From assembly GCA_964020155.1 (NCBI GenBank), contig OZ026547.1, positions 351,001-415,000 on the forward strand: a stretch of 64,000 nucleotides of DNA, read 5' to 3'. The notes beneath the pieces were generated by a model. It ran no database searches. It was given only the letters and a program-made list of their open reading frames with translations, and was not told the origin of the DNA. This stretch comes from Chondrilla cf. caribensis (lineage: Eukaryota; Porifera; Demospongiae; Chondrillida; Chondrillidae). Shown piece after piece: positions 21,560-32,442 of the stretch. Numbering within the stretch: position 1 is the stretch's first letter; every line of letters begins with the position of its first letter. The position numbers and the translations under genes are program-made.

Positions 21560-22947
21560 ATTCGTACAACTAAAAATAACATGTACACATGGTTTTAACC
21601 TGAGGGAGCATAGACCCATTAAAATACACAACAAACAATGATATTTCCTGTCTTGTGGGAATCAGGGGCTATGGGAATGTTATTACAAGGCAATACTTGT
21701 GTTTATTGAGAAATTCATTCTATTCTTCATCCAGGTTATAGAGGTATGGAAGGATTTGGGAGGAACCACCTCGTACAAAAGGTTTTCCTCAAAATGGTTG
21801 CCAGAAAGAACAGTGAGTAGAATGTGGACCCTCAGATGTAGACAGACGACATGATATTATGTACTCTGCATGTTCCATCACATCTCAGAAATGGACAAGA
21901 AAATGAAAGAAACGAATGAAAAGAATGGTGAGGATTTTGATAACGGGAGATGAATGCTCTGGCCATTCCATGGGATGTGCATACAACGTGTACAGCATAT
22001 TACAATGATATTTTAATTAACGTCTGTATTCTATATATATTCTGTATTCTATATTGTTACAGTAGTACATGAGGTGTCAAACTTGCACCCTTCCTCGTGG
22101 CCAGTGGACGAGCTTAGAAGTTTCATTACAAGCTTCATTAACCCGCGTAAGTCTCACACTCTTACACTACAATGTACTAGCAGCTGTTATAATAATTAGA
22201 TTATGCAATTCATCTATGCTTACATTATTTATGCCTATATTATAATTAATAGTCAGAAAGAGGAGTTTTTGGACACACTCCCCAATCCCGGCATGGTGGC
22301 CCGAGGAAATTGGGTATAGTTCTCCAAATGGAGGAAGAGGTACGTTATGCAAATTCTGTCCGATTCTGAAGGTACTTTGACTGGAATGCTGCTATTGAAT
22401 CACTTTAGGCAGAGTCAGGCCAAATGTACAAGAATTGACGAAAGTCACTGAAAAGATTCTTTTGGAATTTTCCCAGAGAATCCAAGTGTCTCAGGGCTTG
22501 GAGAAGGTACTTGAATTACTGTAATGTACTTTTGGTTTTCATGCTAGATGCAATCAAAAAATCTGACATCTTTCATTTCATCTCTCACTTTCATTTACAA
22601 TAGGTGGCTGTGGAATCCAATACGGTACAAGGAGTGACGGCCATTTTGCTGTGGTCAATGCTTTACTAAAACATCAATGGCAACAGCAAAATGGCCTGGA
22701 AAATACCCTAACAATAAAGGCAGGGCTCTTTAATAGTGAGTATATGTATTGATTGCATATTTTTGAGAAAGTTGACATCATATTGACATTATCTTTAATG
22801 AACATATTTTAGCTAACAATACAGATGTGGTTCAAGTGGTACATCAAACAGGGGACCACTGGGTGACAGTTTCCAATAAAGGATGCAGCAAAAGAGATAT
22901 ACTAGTATATGATTCGTTACCGTCCCTGGCTTTGTCAAGCAAAAAGG
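21560..22947 (+). pseudogene. Ulp1 family A copy, truncated at 22947
   Basis: Exons about 21735-21810, 22066-22146 (81 bp), about 22252-22375 (PAWWPEEIG..SPNGGRGTLC after frame correction), about 22405-22507, an N-lobe piece 22605-22737 lacking the acidic run and WLND, and 22812-22947 (DVVQVVHQTGDHWVTVSNKG, ILVYDSLPSLALSSKK). The copy stops within the KKIRK segment, where unrelated sequence begins. Confidence 0.6.
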
Positions 22948-23680
22948 GGGTGACGTTTCTAGCTCAACAAACATATCTGAACTCTATGCACGTTTATACT
23001 TTTCATTTCTTATTTCGAATATCGGTATTATAATTCAGTAATGGTAAAATTGCTGCTCCAATAAACCATATCAAATTGGCTAGTGTAGCGATTCCGGTGG
23101 GTTTTATTAAAGCTACTGGGATACATTTAACATTGTATATCTATTACCGTTATTGAGATGTCACCGCATTTGTCATATAGGAAGGAGAAGAAACGGATTT
23201 CAATTGTGACATCTCAACAACCATAATAGATACAAACGTCTCTATTTAGATTTACCATGTAAGAACATTTTCTTGGCGATGACAGCATTTTATCTTTCAA
23301 AAAACCCACCAGAATGACAAAAGAATCTACTACATTAGAAACTCGACCGTGATATATCCATTTTACGTGCATGTCACGAGTTAAGCATCACGTCATTGTT
23401 ACTCGGTGATAGCCCGGTACAGCTAGTCCCACGATAAAGGTTCAACGTTCTTTTTCGAGGCAATACGCTATCCTATATCTACTAATTGGCGCAATTTAGA
23501 AGAGAATATTACTTCTCTAACGGCGAATTTTGCGAATTCTTTTGTGACGGTTCTTATAGAAACGTGAATGTCATGTGACTGCTCGTGACCCGCTACCAAA
23601 TTAGGCAATTCTATTGTTTACATAACTTTAAAACCGCAAGTTATTTGTTTCCCCGTTTGATGCTGACATCTACCTGCGCA
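22948..23680. other. Unique 733-bp segment joining family A and family B
   Basis: Sequence not seen elsewhere in the window, less AT-rich and with CG dinucleotides. It separates a cut family A copy from a cut family B copy. It contains a 24-bp imperfect inverted repeat (23141-23164 and 23206-23229, 'ctattaccgttattgagatg' type). No convincing ORF. Confidence 0.5.
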
Positions 23681-23689
23681 CTCTCCTGA

Positions 23690-24057
23690 GTAACACCTAC
23701 AGTGAAATCACTGTGGAATTTGTCAAGTGCTCACAACAGAATGGGGGGACAGCTTGTGGCTTATGCCGCAGCCCATGTGACATCACTGTGTCATGGACAA
23801 GATCAAGGCACAGTCCTGTTGATCAAGCAGCAATGCGCGATCATCTTCTCTATTGCTTTGAAGCAGGGAAGATGCATGGGTTTCCCCAGGAAAATTTAAG
23901 TGCTCAAATGCTTCGAAGGAGGCAAGCTCCTCTCTGGCAAGAGCACTTAAAATTTATTTCTTGCATTTGCAATAAACCCTGGTTAACTTCCATACCAGTG
24001 ATTGAATGCAATAAAAGCAAGTCAGAAAAAGAGCAGCCGGAACTGGGTTTGTCCTAG
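23690..24057 (+). pseudogene. Ulp1-PHD family B, Cys/PHD half
   Basis: Begins in LLSNTY, then FVKCSQQNGGTACGL: the Gln and Cys of a C48 protease (QxxxxxxCG). The frame then slips, because YAAAHVTSLCHGQD is in the next frame and DQAAMRDHLLYCFEAGKM in a third. It continues MHGFPQENLSAQMLRRRQAP, ISCICNKPWLTSIPVIECNK and ends early through a deletion inside the PHD finger (SKSEKEQPELGLS). So it has lost the last zinc pair as well as the frame. Confidence 0.65.
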
Positions 24058-24059
24058 TT

Positions 24060-25030
24060 GCATATAGTATTTTCTTAAATTACTGATTATTTTATTTGAG
24101 ACTTTAATAATTACTGATTATTTTATTTGAGACTTTAATAATTACTGATTATTTTATTGTTGATTGCAATTGTTCTTCTTTGAGATTACAATGATTACCT
24201 TGTCTTGAAATTACAATGAAAAAATGTTCACCAATTATCCCACCAACACCAGGGAGGTATGAATACTGTGTTATTACTTGTTTCTTATATATACTTAATT
24301 ATGTTATTTTTTCACGACCGTCTCAAGCTCCATGGTGGAAAGGAAAATGAGAAAAATATTGCAATATATGCAGCTAATCCTGCCATATTCGTGTCATTTT
24401 GAATTCCTTAACTTGGAAAGGGAAATGAGCAGAACTCGAGTGGAGCAACCAATGAAGGAAATGAAAGAATATTACTGTTGTATTTTGCTTGCAATTACTT
24501 CATTAATTTGGTATTTAGAATTATTTTCCCCACAAATTACAAATGGAGTCATTTTCCTTCACCTTCAATATTTTCCATCCACAGAACGTGGTACAGATTG
24601 TATACCTACCAAAAGGCATTGGCTGGTGGTGTCCACTGTGGGCTGCTCCCCAGGTACTGTCAAGGTATATGACAGTACCCTCCCTACAGGGGAACAAAGT
24701 ACTTTTACACAGGAAATGAGAAAGTACTTGAAAAAGCACTTGCCACTCTCCTGAGTAACACCTACAGGGAAATTACTGTTAATTTGTCAAGTGCTCACAA
24801 CAGAATGGGGGACAGCTTGTGGTTATGCCGCAGCCCATGTGACATCACTGTGTCATGGACAAGGTCAAGGCACAGTCCTGTTTGATCAAGCAGTAATGCG
24901 CGATCATCTTCTCTATTGCTTTGAAGCAGGCAAGATGCATGGGTTTCCCCAGGGAAGTTTAGGTGCTCAAATGCTTCGAAGGAGGCAGGCTACTCTCTGG
25001 CAAGAGTACTTAAAATTTACTGAGAGAGCT
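24060..25030 (+). pseudogene. Ulp1-PHD family B copy (first of a 1.7-kb duplicate pair)
   Basis: 31-bp repeats, then a VTNYPTNTRE-like exon, an N-lobe start (SSMVERKMRK), and after 'ccacag' at about 24584 NVVQIVYLPK with the His/Asp segment (RHWLVVSTVGC...VKVYDSTLPTG) one nucleotide out of frame. Then the Cys region (NRMGDSLWL in one frame) and VLFDQAVMRDHLLYCFEAG to ATLWQEYLKFTERA and stop; the PHD finger is absent. The His-side frameshift is shared with 31254-31330. Confidence 0.6.
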
Positions 25031-25039
25031 TAGAAGTGA

Positions 25040-25800
25040 CTTTTGAGAAAATATTTCAGATAAAACAAGACAATATTATAATGAAAGAGAAAACAAAGAT
25101 GGAGAATCCAATGAAATGCAGAATCTAATAGAAGATATGAAAACAAGGAAGACCAGTCGTCGAACCAATCAAATGATCATAAAGATTGTAGCCAAACAGA
25201 TGAATTAGAAGTTGTAAGAGCATTTACAAAATTTAAGAGAATATGGAACAAAAGAAACTAGGTTTACTCCAAAGATTAATCAGATCATTACTAAGATTAA
25301 TCTATCTGGGGTCATGACAGCAAGGAAGGCCACGCCTCTAAAAGTGAGGAAGATAACGGCATTCTGCTGGGAGGAGGGTGGCTTGATGATGGCCAGATTT
25401 GCTGTGGTCAATGCTTTACTAAAACATCAATGGCCACAGCAAAATGGCCTGGAAAATACCCTAACCTTGAAGGCTGGGTTCTTTAATAGTGAGTATATAT
25501 TGATTGCATATTTTTGAGAAAGTTGACATCGTAATGACATTATCTTTTTTGAACATATTTTAGCTAACAATATAGATGTGGTTCGAGTGGTACACCAAGC
25601 AGGGGACCACTGGGTGATGCTTTCCAGTAAAGGATGCAGCAAAGGAGAAATCCTGGTATATGATTCGTTACCGTCCCTAGCTTTGTCAAGCAGAAAGATA
25701 AGAATAAATTGTAGAGTGAGACTTTCAGAATGAAGTATGCAAATTGTCAGGTGGGAGTGAGAAGTAATATGGAAACTCATGAGGACAAACCTCTGTAGGG
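25040..25800 (+). pseudogene. Ulp1 family A 3' module and His/Asp exon
   Basis: 25280-25345 holds ITKINLSGVMTARKATPLK; 25360-25490 an N-lobe with LLGGGWLMMARFAVVNALL-type text across two frames; 25564-25745 reads DVVRVVHQAGDHWVMLSSKG, EILVYDSLPSLALSSRK, then a 12-bp or larger deletion (RINCRVRLSE). His and Asp present. Confidence 0.55.
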
Positions 25801-25849
25801 TACCGAATGTAGTCAGAATCTCACGATAAGGTATTGTCGACCTTTTGAC

Positions 25850-26430
25850 TTTTTTCCAGGTTTACAGAGGTATGGAAGGGTTCACTAGGTACCACCTTGT
25901 TCAGAAGGTCTTCCTCGAGAATGAGATTAGATTATGCAATTCGTCAGTGTTTACATTATGTATGCCACATTAGAATTAAGTCAGAACGAGGAGTCTAAAG
26001 TGGCAGAAAAGATTCTCTCGGAATTTCCCGAGAGAACCCAAGTGTCTCAGGCCTTGGAGACCGTACTTGAATTACTGTAATGTACTTTTGGTTTTCATGC
26101 TAGATGCAATCAAAAAATCTGATATCTGTCATTTCATCTCTCACTTTCACAATAGGTGGCTGTGGAATCCGATACTGTACAACCAACCATAAACTCAAAT
26201 GAAGAAGCCATTGGGTGATGCTTTCTACTAGAGACTGCTGTGCCGAAGAAATCATCGTATATGATTCTTTGCTGTCACTGGCACTGTCAAGCAGAAAGAT
26301 AAGGAAATCTGTAGAGGCACAATGTGCCACGATTTCAAAGACAAGTGGCACTTTCAGAATGAAATATCCAAATTGCCAGGTGAGAGTGAGAATTAATATG
26401 GAAACTCATTAAGACAAACCTCTATAGGGT
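25850..26430 (+). pseudogene. Compressed Ulp1 family A copy
   Basis: Fragments of every family A exon follow each other with the introns and most exon interiors removed: GMEGF (25870), an RVRP-like stretch (25998), the VAVESDTVQPTINSNEE start (26155-26205) and directly HWVMLSTRDCCAEEIIVYDS (26207-26275). The acidic run and WLND are deleted at 26205. Confidence 0.55.
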
Positions 26431-26499
26431 ACTGAATGTAGTTGGAATCTCAAGATAAGGTATTTTTGACCTCAAGGAGATCCCACTGTTAGGGTTTGA

Positions 26500-26980
26500 T
26501 GATGTCATACAAGTAGGCAACCAATGAGGGAAATGAGAAAACTCAGCAACCAAAGGAAATGAAAGAATATTACTGTTGTATTTTGCTTGCAATTGCTACA
26601 TTATTTCATTATTTAGAATTATTTTATGATTACTCTATTCTGTCTTGTGATTATTGTTGTGATTATTCGGGGAAGAGGAAGTTCTGGGTCCAAGCAAACA
26701 AGCCAGATTGGTGAGTTCCAATCTCTGAATGTATCCAAAGATGAATGTGGGCTATTTGCAATAGCAAACGCCACGGCACTTGTGAACGGCATAGATCCCA
26801 CCACCTGCAGTTAGTTCCAATCTCTGAATGTATCCAAAGATGAATGTGGGCTATTTGCAATAGCAAACGCCACAGCACTTGTAAACGGCATAGATCCCAT
26901 CACCTGCAGTTGGGATCAATCCTCCATGAGAAGAACTATCTACAGCATGATAAAGAATAGGAAGATACCCTGCCCCATCG
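26500..26980 (+). pseudogene. Ulp1 family A Cys exon in tandem duplicate
   Basis: The segment FQSLNVSKDECGLFAIANAT to IDPTTCS is present twice, starting at 26716 and 26815 (99 bp apart, 33 codons). The first copy ends in a TAG directly before the second; the second continues WDQSSMRRTIYSMIKNRKI. Each copy keeps DECGLF. A GTGAG-like sequence precedes the first unit, so the second could be used as an alternative exon. Confidence 0.65.
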
Positions 26981-27189
26981 ACATCGGGAGGGTGATGGGA
27001 TCATAGCAATTTTTACAGTTAGACCAATTTGATGTATCATTAACTTTACTCTTAATATTTATCATTTTTATTTTGATTTAATGATGGCCTTCATACCGTG
27101 ACTGCTGAAAAGAATTTTATCAGCAGATCAACCAGTAATAATAAATTGCTTCGTTCACTCGTTCCATCCTCCATCTGCCATCCATGCTC

Positions 27190-27252
27190 AGTGCTCTGAC
27201 CACTCGGTATACTGCTCTGACCACTCGGTATACTGCTCTGACCACTCGGTAT
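27190..27252. repeat. 21-bp tandem repeat x3
   Basis: TGCTCTGACCACTCGGTATAC repeated three times without change (21 bp keeps all frames open, giving a false ORF). Confidence 0.95.
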
Positions 27253-27283
27253 ACACTACACTTTAAAACTATACTTATATGCC

Positions 27284-27425
27284 TAGATGTTCCTTCGAAC
27301 AATGCTGCAAGTGCACAACCGGAATGTGCAGCAAGTGTAAGAGTGTTTTCAATAAGAGAATGCATAAACTGTATCCCTCTACAGGAAAATCGATGCAAAA
27401 CACACCTGTGGTAAGTTACCAGAGA
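27284..27425 (+). pseudogene. Cys-rich exon of the U2AF-like family
   Basis: Reads CSFEQCCKCTTGMCSKCKSV and, one nucleotide later, RECINCIPLQENRCKTHL, with a GTAAGTTAC donor at about 27411. Same spacing (CCxCx4CxxC...CxxCxP...C) as 14470-14610 and 60127-60011, broken by one frameshift. Confidence 0.6.
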
Positions 27426-27437
27426 CATTGTTCAAAA

Positions 27438-27603
27438 ATTCAATGTTCAAAGCCTACAATTATTATTTTTCGTCTTTGCAGTTTCCACATAGCCACCCAC
27501 CCATAGTGAAAAGTTCAAGAATTCAATGTTCAAAGCCTACAATTATTATTTTTCGTCTTTGCAGTTTCCACATAGCCACCCACCCATAGTGAAAAGATCT
27601 TAT
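27438..27603 (+). repeat. 83-bp direct duplication with acceptor site
   Basis: 'attcaatgttcaaagcctac' to 'agccacccacccatagtgaa' occurs at 27438 and 27521. Each copy holds the intron end TTTGCAG and the start of a PPTHS-type exon, like the exon at 55046-54938. Confidence 0.85.
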
Positions 27604-27699
27604 GTAGATTACAAATTGTTGCCAGTAAAGAGGTGACTTGGGAAAGTAATCAAATTGGATAATATCCAATGAAATGCAGAATGTAATAGAAGATAAATG

Positions 27700-28560
27700 A
27701 GGAAGACCGGTGAGCAGTAATCCTGGGGTGATCTCAAGTGGCCGTTGAACACTGCTCATATGTCACATGTACATACACTTGCTGTGTTAACCTGCAGAAT
27801 CCAGGACCACTTGCTTGGCCTCCGTTGGATGAGGGACAATCCAATCCCACACAGAATGCACACAGAGAAGGGAGGAGCTTGTGGGTTTGTTCAAATTGTA
27901 CATTAAAACCATTTTATTCGTTGTAATTTACTATGATGAGAATGAAACTCGCTTTGACTGTATAGTACTAAAAAATCATTGTAACTATGATGAAATTCTT
28001 ATTTTACAGATTTACCAACATTGATGGCCACCAGAAGGACCCCAGCACAAGTAGAGAGGAGCCAAAAAGTGAGTACCGGTGGCTAGTTTGAGGTGCGGTG
28101 CGGTGCCAACGGGTCTGTCACCAATTATCCCACCAACACCAGGGAGGTATGAATACTGTTATTACTTGTTTCTTATATATCCTTAATTATGTTATTTCTT
28201 CACGACCGTCTCAAGCTCCATGGTGGAAAGGGAAATGAGAAAACAAGGAGCTGGATGACAGACACATGGATTGCAAATGCAAATGCAATGGTCTCAGCTA
28301 ATCCTGCCAAATTTCCAAGGTTAGTATTTTAACTTACTTATATATGTTCCATAATAGATTATATTATCATCATTATCATTTCTGATTCAATATACAGACT
28401 GCAACTCACTCGGCATCCTCAGACTGTAGAGACACAATGTGCCACGATATTGAAGACAAGTGGGACTTTCAGAATGAAATATACAGATTGCCAGGTGAGA
28501 GTGAGAAGTAATATGGAAACTCATTAAGACAAACCTCTGCAGTATATAGTATAGGATATA
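27700..28560 (+). pseudogene. Mosaic of RRM1-tail, RNP2-variant and protease pieces
   Basis: 27722-27960 RRM1-tail module; 28010-28070 LMATRRTPAQVERSQK piece; about 28115-28147 SVTNYPTNTRE with GTATGA donor; 28215-28265 SSMVEREMRKQGAG start; then directly 28430-28500 the end of the family A His/Asp exon (CATILKTSGTFRMKYTDCQ, GTGAGAG donor). No continuous frame. Confidence 0.5.
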
Positions 28561-28599
28561 TTCAATGTTCAAAGCCTACAATTATTTTCTCTATTTTCA

Positions 28600-29000
28600 G
28601 CCTCCTTACTGCCTACCTGGACGAGACAGACGAGACATGGGTCTTTAATTTTTGGTATACCACCTAGACTAAATGTACTTGTCTACTTGTCTATCCCACT
28701 TCAGGGCAAACCCAGTTCATAAAGGAACTGCCTCTTCTCGATTTGAGACGTGTGGTTACAAACGGAGTAAATCCAAATAGTAAGTAGTGATGACTGCAGC
28801 CACAAAATCAATAATTACTCTATTCTGTCTTGTTGTGGTTATTCAGGGAAGAGGAAGTTCTGGGTCGAAGGAATTAAACCGGACTGGTGGCCAGAAGAGC
28901 TGCAGTTTGAATCTCCAAATGTATCTAAAGCTCAATGTAAGATATAATAAGTAATCCAAATAGTTGCAGTTCCAGTCGCCAAATGTATCTACAGTTCAAT
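28600..29000 (+). pseudogene. Second WWP-type module (LRRVVTNGVNPN / KPDWWPEE)
   Basis: 28704-28778 reads QTQFIKELPLLDLRRVVTNG, VNPN with a donor-like AGTAAGT; after the intron, from about 28846, KRKFWVEGIKPDWWPEELQF, ESPNVSKAQ with a GTAAGAT donor. Layout (helix, NP, W, KPxWWPxxLxFxSPN) parallels the family A pair ELRRFITSFVNP / IPAWWPEEIEYNSPN, so both are the same fold used in different paralogs. A further partial copy is at 30236-30430. Resemblance to NRF1/EWG DNA-binding segments is my guess. Confidence 0.5.
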
Positions 29001-29049
29001 GTAAGATATGATAATAAGTAATCCAAATAGTAAGTAACCAGCTAGTAGT

Positions 29050-29535
29050 GATGACTGCAGCCACAAAATCAATGAGAATCCAACACCATCAAGGAAAGGA
29101 AGTGAGCAATGGTGAGTTGTTTATTTGGTATGCTAACACAAGTGCTGGCCTGGTGGGTAATCCAATCACATTTTACACAGGTTCCCTCCAACGGGACCAT
29201 CAAAGTGCCAGCAAGTTCATACAACCAACTATCCGCTCAGCACCATGGAGGTTTGAATACTGTTCACCTGTTTACTTGCCCCTTTTCCCTCTTAGGAGCA
29301 ATTAGCCTCATTTATCGGGGGATAATGATGGCACATTCCCTGACCATCAGCACAGGGAATCTGGTGCTGGGCATCATGCCTGGCACAAGGTGTTCATTTG
29401 CTTTCATTGAAGTAAGTATAATGTTTGTGTGTTAAAGATGTGCTTATATTATTGTTTTTTCCCTTCTACCTCCAGTTAAGAACCGTGACAGAGACTACTA
29501 ATGCACTGAACGATTTGAACAAATGGTAAGATTTT
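29050..29535 (+). pseudogene. U2AF65-like RRM1 exons
   Basis: About 29181-29250 reads PTGPSKCQQVHTTNYPLSTM, E with a GTTTGA donor (weak); 29298-29411 AISLIYRGIMMAHSLTISTG, NLVLGIMPGTRCSFAFIE with GTAAGT; 29477-29530 LRTVTETTNALNDLNKW. The last aligns with U2AF65 FRSVDETTQAMAFDG. It is the plus-strand sister of 55046-54302. The RRM1 end is cut after LNKW by the jump to the RRM1-tail module. Confidence 0.6.
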
Positions 29536-29599
29536 CCTTTGAACTATGCTGCAAGTGTAAATATATAATAGAAGATAAATGAGGAAGACCGGTGAGCAG

Positions 29600-30700
29600 T
29601 AATCCTGGGGTGATTTCAAGTGGACGTCGAACACTGCTCATATGTCACATGTACATACACTTGCTGTGTTAACCTGCAGAATCCTCCGTTGGACAAGGGA
29701 CAATCCAATCCCACACAGAATGCATACAGAGAAGGAAGGAGCTTGAGTGTTCGTCCAAATTGTACATTAAAACCATTTAATTCTTTGTAATTTACTATGA
29801 TGAGAATGAAACTTGAAACTCGCTTTGACTGACTGTATAGCACTAGGAAATCATTGTAACTATGATAAAATTCTTATTTTACAGATTGTTATCAACAATG
29901 ATGGCCAGAAGGACCACAGCACAAGTAGAGAGGAGCCAAAAAGTGAGTACCGGTGGCTAGTTTGAGGTGCAGTGCGGTGCCAACGGGTCTGTCACCAATT
30001 ATCCCACCAACACCAGGGAGGTATGAATACTGTTATTACTTGTTTCTTATATATCCTTAATCATGTTATTTCTTCAATGTTCATAGCGACCGTCTCAAGC
30101 TCCATGGTGGAAAGGGAAATGAGAAAAAACTCAACCAATGAAGGGAATGAAAGAATATTACTGTTGTATTTTGCTTTAATTCTTGGTATATCACTTAGAC
30201 TAAATGTACTTGTCTACTTGTCTATCCCAATTTAGGGCAAACCCAGTTCATTAACGAACTGCCTCTTCTCGATTTGAGACGTGTGGTTACGAATGGAGTG
30301 AATCCAGATAGTAAGTAACCAGCTAGTAGTGATGACTGCAGTCACAAGTCAATGATTACTCTTTTCTGTCTTGTTGTGGTTATTCAGGGAAGAGGAAGTT
30401 CAGGGTCGAAAGAAAGCTCAATGTAAGATATAATAATATGTAACTGTTCACCTAAGTATATTATGCATGTATCAGTATGGCATTTTGTGGTATTGTGTAA
30501 CCTTCCAGTTCATACAATATATATAGAAACACCAAGTATGCTAAATAATTCAGTAATTTCACAGCTTTGAGATGAGCACATATAAAAGCCGGTCCTGACA
30601 CTTTCCTTTTTCTCCCAATCCCCAACTTCTTTCAGATAGGCTGTGAGTATCAAGGTACACTGCTCAACAATGTCAAAAAGAGCAGCCGGAACTGGGTTTG
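29600..30700 (+). pseudogene. Mosaic modules (RRM1 tail, TNYPTNTRE, second WWP)
   Basis: 29610-29840 RRM1-tail module; 29885-29945 MMARRTTAQVERSQK piece; about 29990-30022 SVTNYPTNTRE; 30090-30130 SSMVEREMRK; 30236-30312 QTQFINELPLLDLRRVVTNG, VNPD; 30385-30425 truncated KRKF exon. 30430-30660 has no recognised content. Confidence 0.45.
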
Positions 30701-30704
30701 TCCT

Positions 30705-32440
30705 AGTTGCACATAGTATTTTCTTAAATTACTGATTATTTTATTTGAGACTTTAATAATTACTGATTATTTTAATTGAGACTTTAATAATTACTGATTA
30801 TTTTATTTGAGACTTTAATAATTACTGATTATTTTATTGTTGATTGCAATTGTTCTTCTTTGAGATTACAATGATTACCTTGTCTTGAAATTGCAATGAA
30901 AAAATGTTCACCAATTATCCCACCAACACCAGGGAGGTATGTTATTTACTTGTTTCTTATATATCCTTATTATGTTATTTCTTCACGACCGTCTCAAGCT
31001 CCATGGTGGAAAGGAAAATGAGAAAAATATTGCAATATATGCAGCTAATCCTGCCATATTCGTGTCATTTTGAATTCCTTAACTTGGAAAGGGAAATGAG
31101 CAGAACTCGAGTGGAGCAACCAATGAAGGAAATGAAAGAATATTACTGTTGTATTTTGCTTGCAATTACTTCATTATTTTGGTATTTAGAATTATTTTCC
31201 CCACAAATTACAAATGGAGTCATTTTCCTTCACCTTCACTATTTTTCATCCACAGAACGTGGTACAGATTGTATACCTACCAAAAGGCATTGGCTGGTGG
31301 TGTCCACTGTGGGCTGCTCCCCAGGTACTGTCAAGGTATGACAGTACCCTCCCTGCAGGGGGACAAAGTACTTTTACACAGGATATGAGAAAGTACTTGA
31401 AAAAGCACTTGCCACTCTCCTGAGTAACACCTACAGGGAAATTACTGTTAATTTGTCAAGTGCTCACAACAGAATGGGGGGACAGCTTGTGGCTATGCCG
31501 CAGCCCATGCGACATCACTGTCAAGGCACAGTCCTGTTTGATCAAGCAGTAATGCGCGATCATCTTCTCCATTGCTTTGAAGCAGGCAAGATGCATGGGT
31601 TTCCCCAGGGAAGTTTAGGTGCTCAAATGCTTCGAAGGAGGCAAGCTCCCCTCCGGCAAGAGTACTTAAAATTTACTGAGAGAGCTTAGAAGTGACTTTT
31701 GAGAAAATATTTCAGATAAAACAAGGCAATATATAATGAAAGAGAAAACAAGGATGGAGAATCCAATGAAATGCAGAATCTAATAGAAGATATGAAAACA
31801 AGGAAGACCGGTCGTCGAACCAATCAAATGATCATAAAGATCATATAGCCAAGCAGATGAATTAGAAGCTGTAAGAGCATTTACAAAATTTAAGAGAACA
31901 TGGAACAAAAGAAACTAGGTTTACTCCAAAGATTAATCAGATCATTACTAAGATTAATCTATCTGGGGTCATGACAGCAAGGAAGGCCACGCCTCTAAAA
32001 GTGAGGAAGATAACGACATTCTGCTGGGAGGAGGGTGGCTTGATGATGGCCAGATTTGCTGTGGTCAATGCTTTACTAAAACATCAATGGCCACAGCAAA
32101 ATGGCCTGAAAAATACCCTAACCTTGAAGGCTGGGTTCTTTAATAGTGAGTATACATATTGATTGCATCTTTTTGAGAAAGTTGACATCATAATGACATT
32201 ATCTTTAATGAACATATTTTAGCTAACAATACAGATGTGGTTCAAGTGGTACATCAAGCAGGGGACCACTGGGTGACACTTTCAAATAAAGGATGCAGCA
32301 AAGGAGAAATCCTGGTATATGATTTGTTACCGTCCCTGGCTTTGTCAAGCAGAAAGATAAGAATAAATTGTAGAGTGAGACTTTCAGAATGAAGTATGCA
32401 AATTGTCAGGTGGGAGTGAGAAGTAATATGGAAACTCCTC
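30705..32440 (+). repeat. 1.73-kb direct duplicate of 24060-25795
   Basis: Follows 24060-25795 almost base for base: 31-bp repeats, TNYPTNTRE exon, SSMVERKMRK, NVVQIVYLPK with the frameshifted RHWLVVSTVGC...YDS, the Cys/QAVMRDHLL region ending FTERA, the GVMTARKATPLK module, N-lobe and His/Asp exon (YDL for YDS here). Differences are small indels and substitutions, so the duplication is recent relative to the family. Confidence 0.85.
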
Positions 32441-32442
32441 CC

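Noticed and set aside
26619..26878. Minus-strand ORFs with repeated HIHLWIHSEIGT
   Set aside because: Antisense shadow of the 99-bp tandem duplication of the protease Cys exon.
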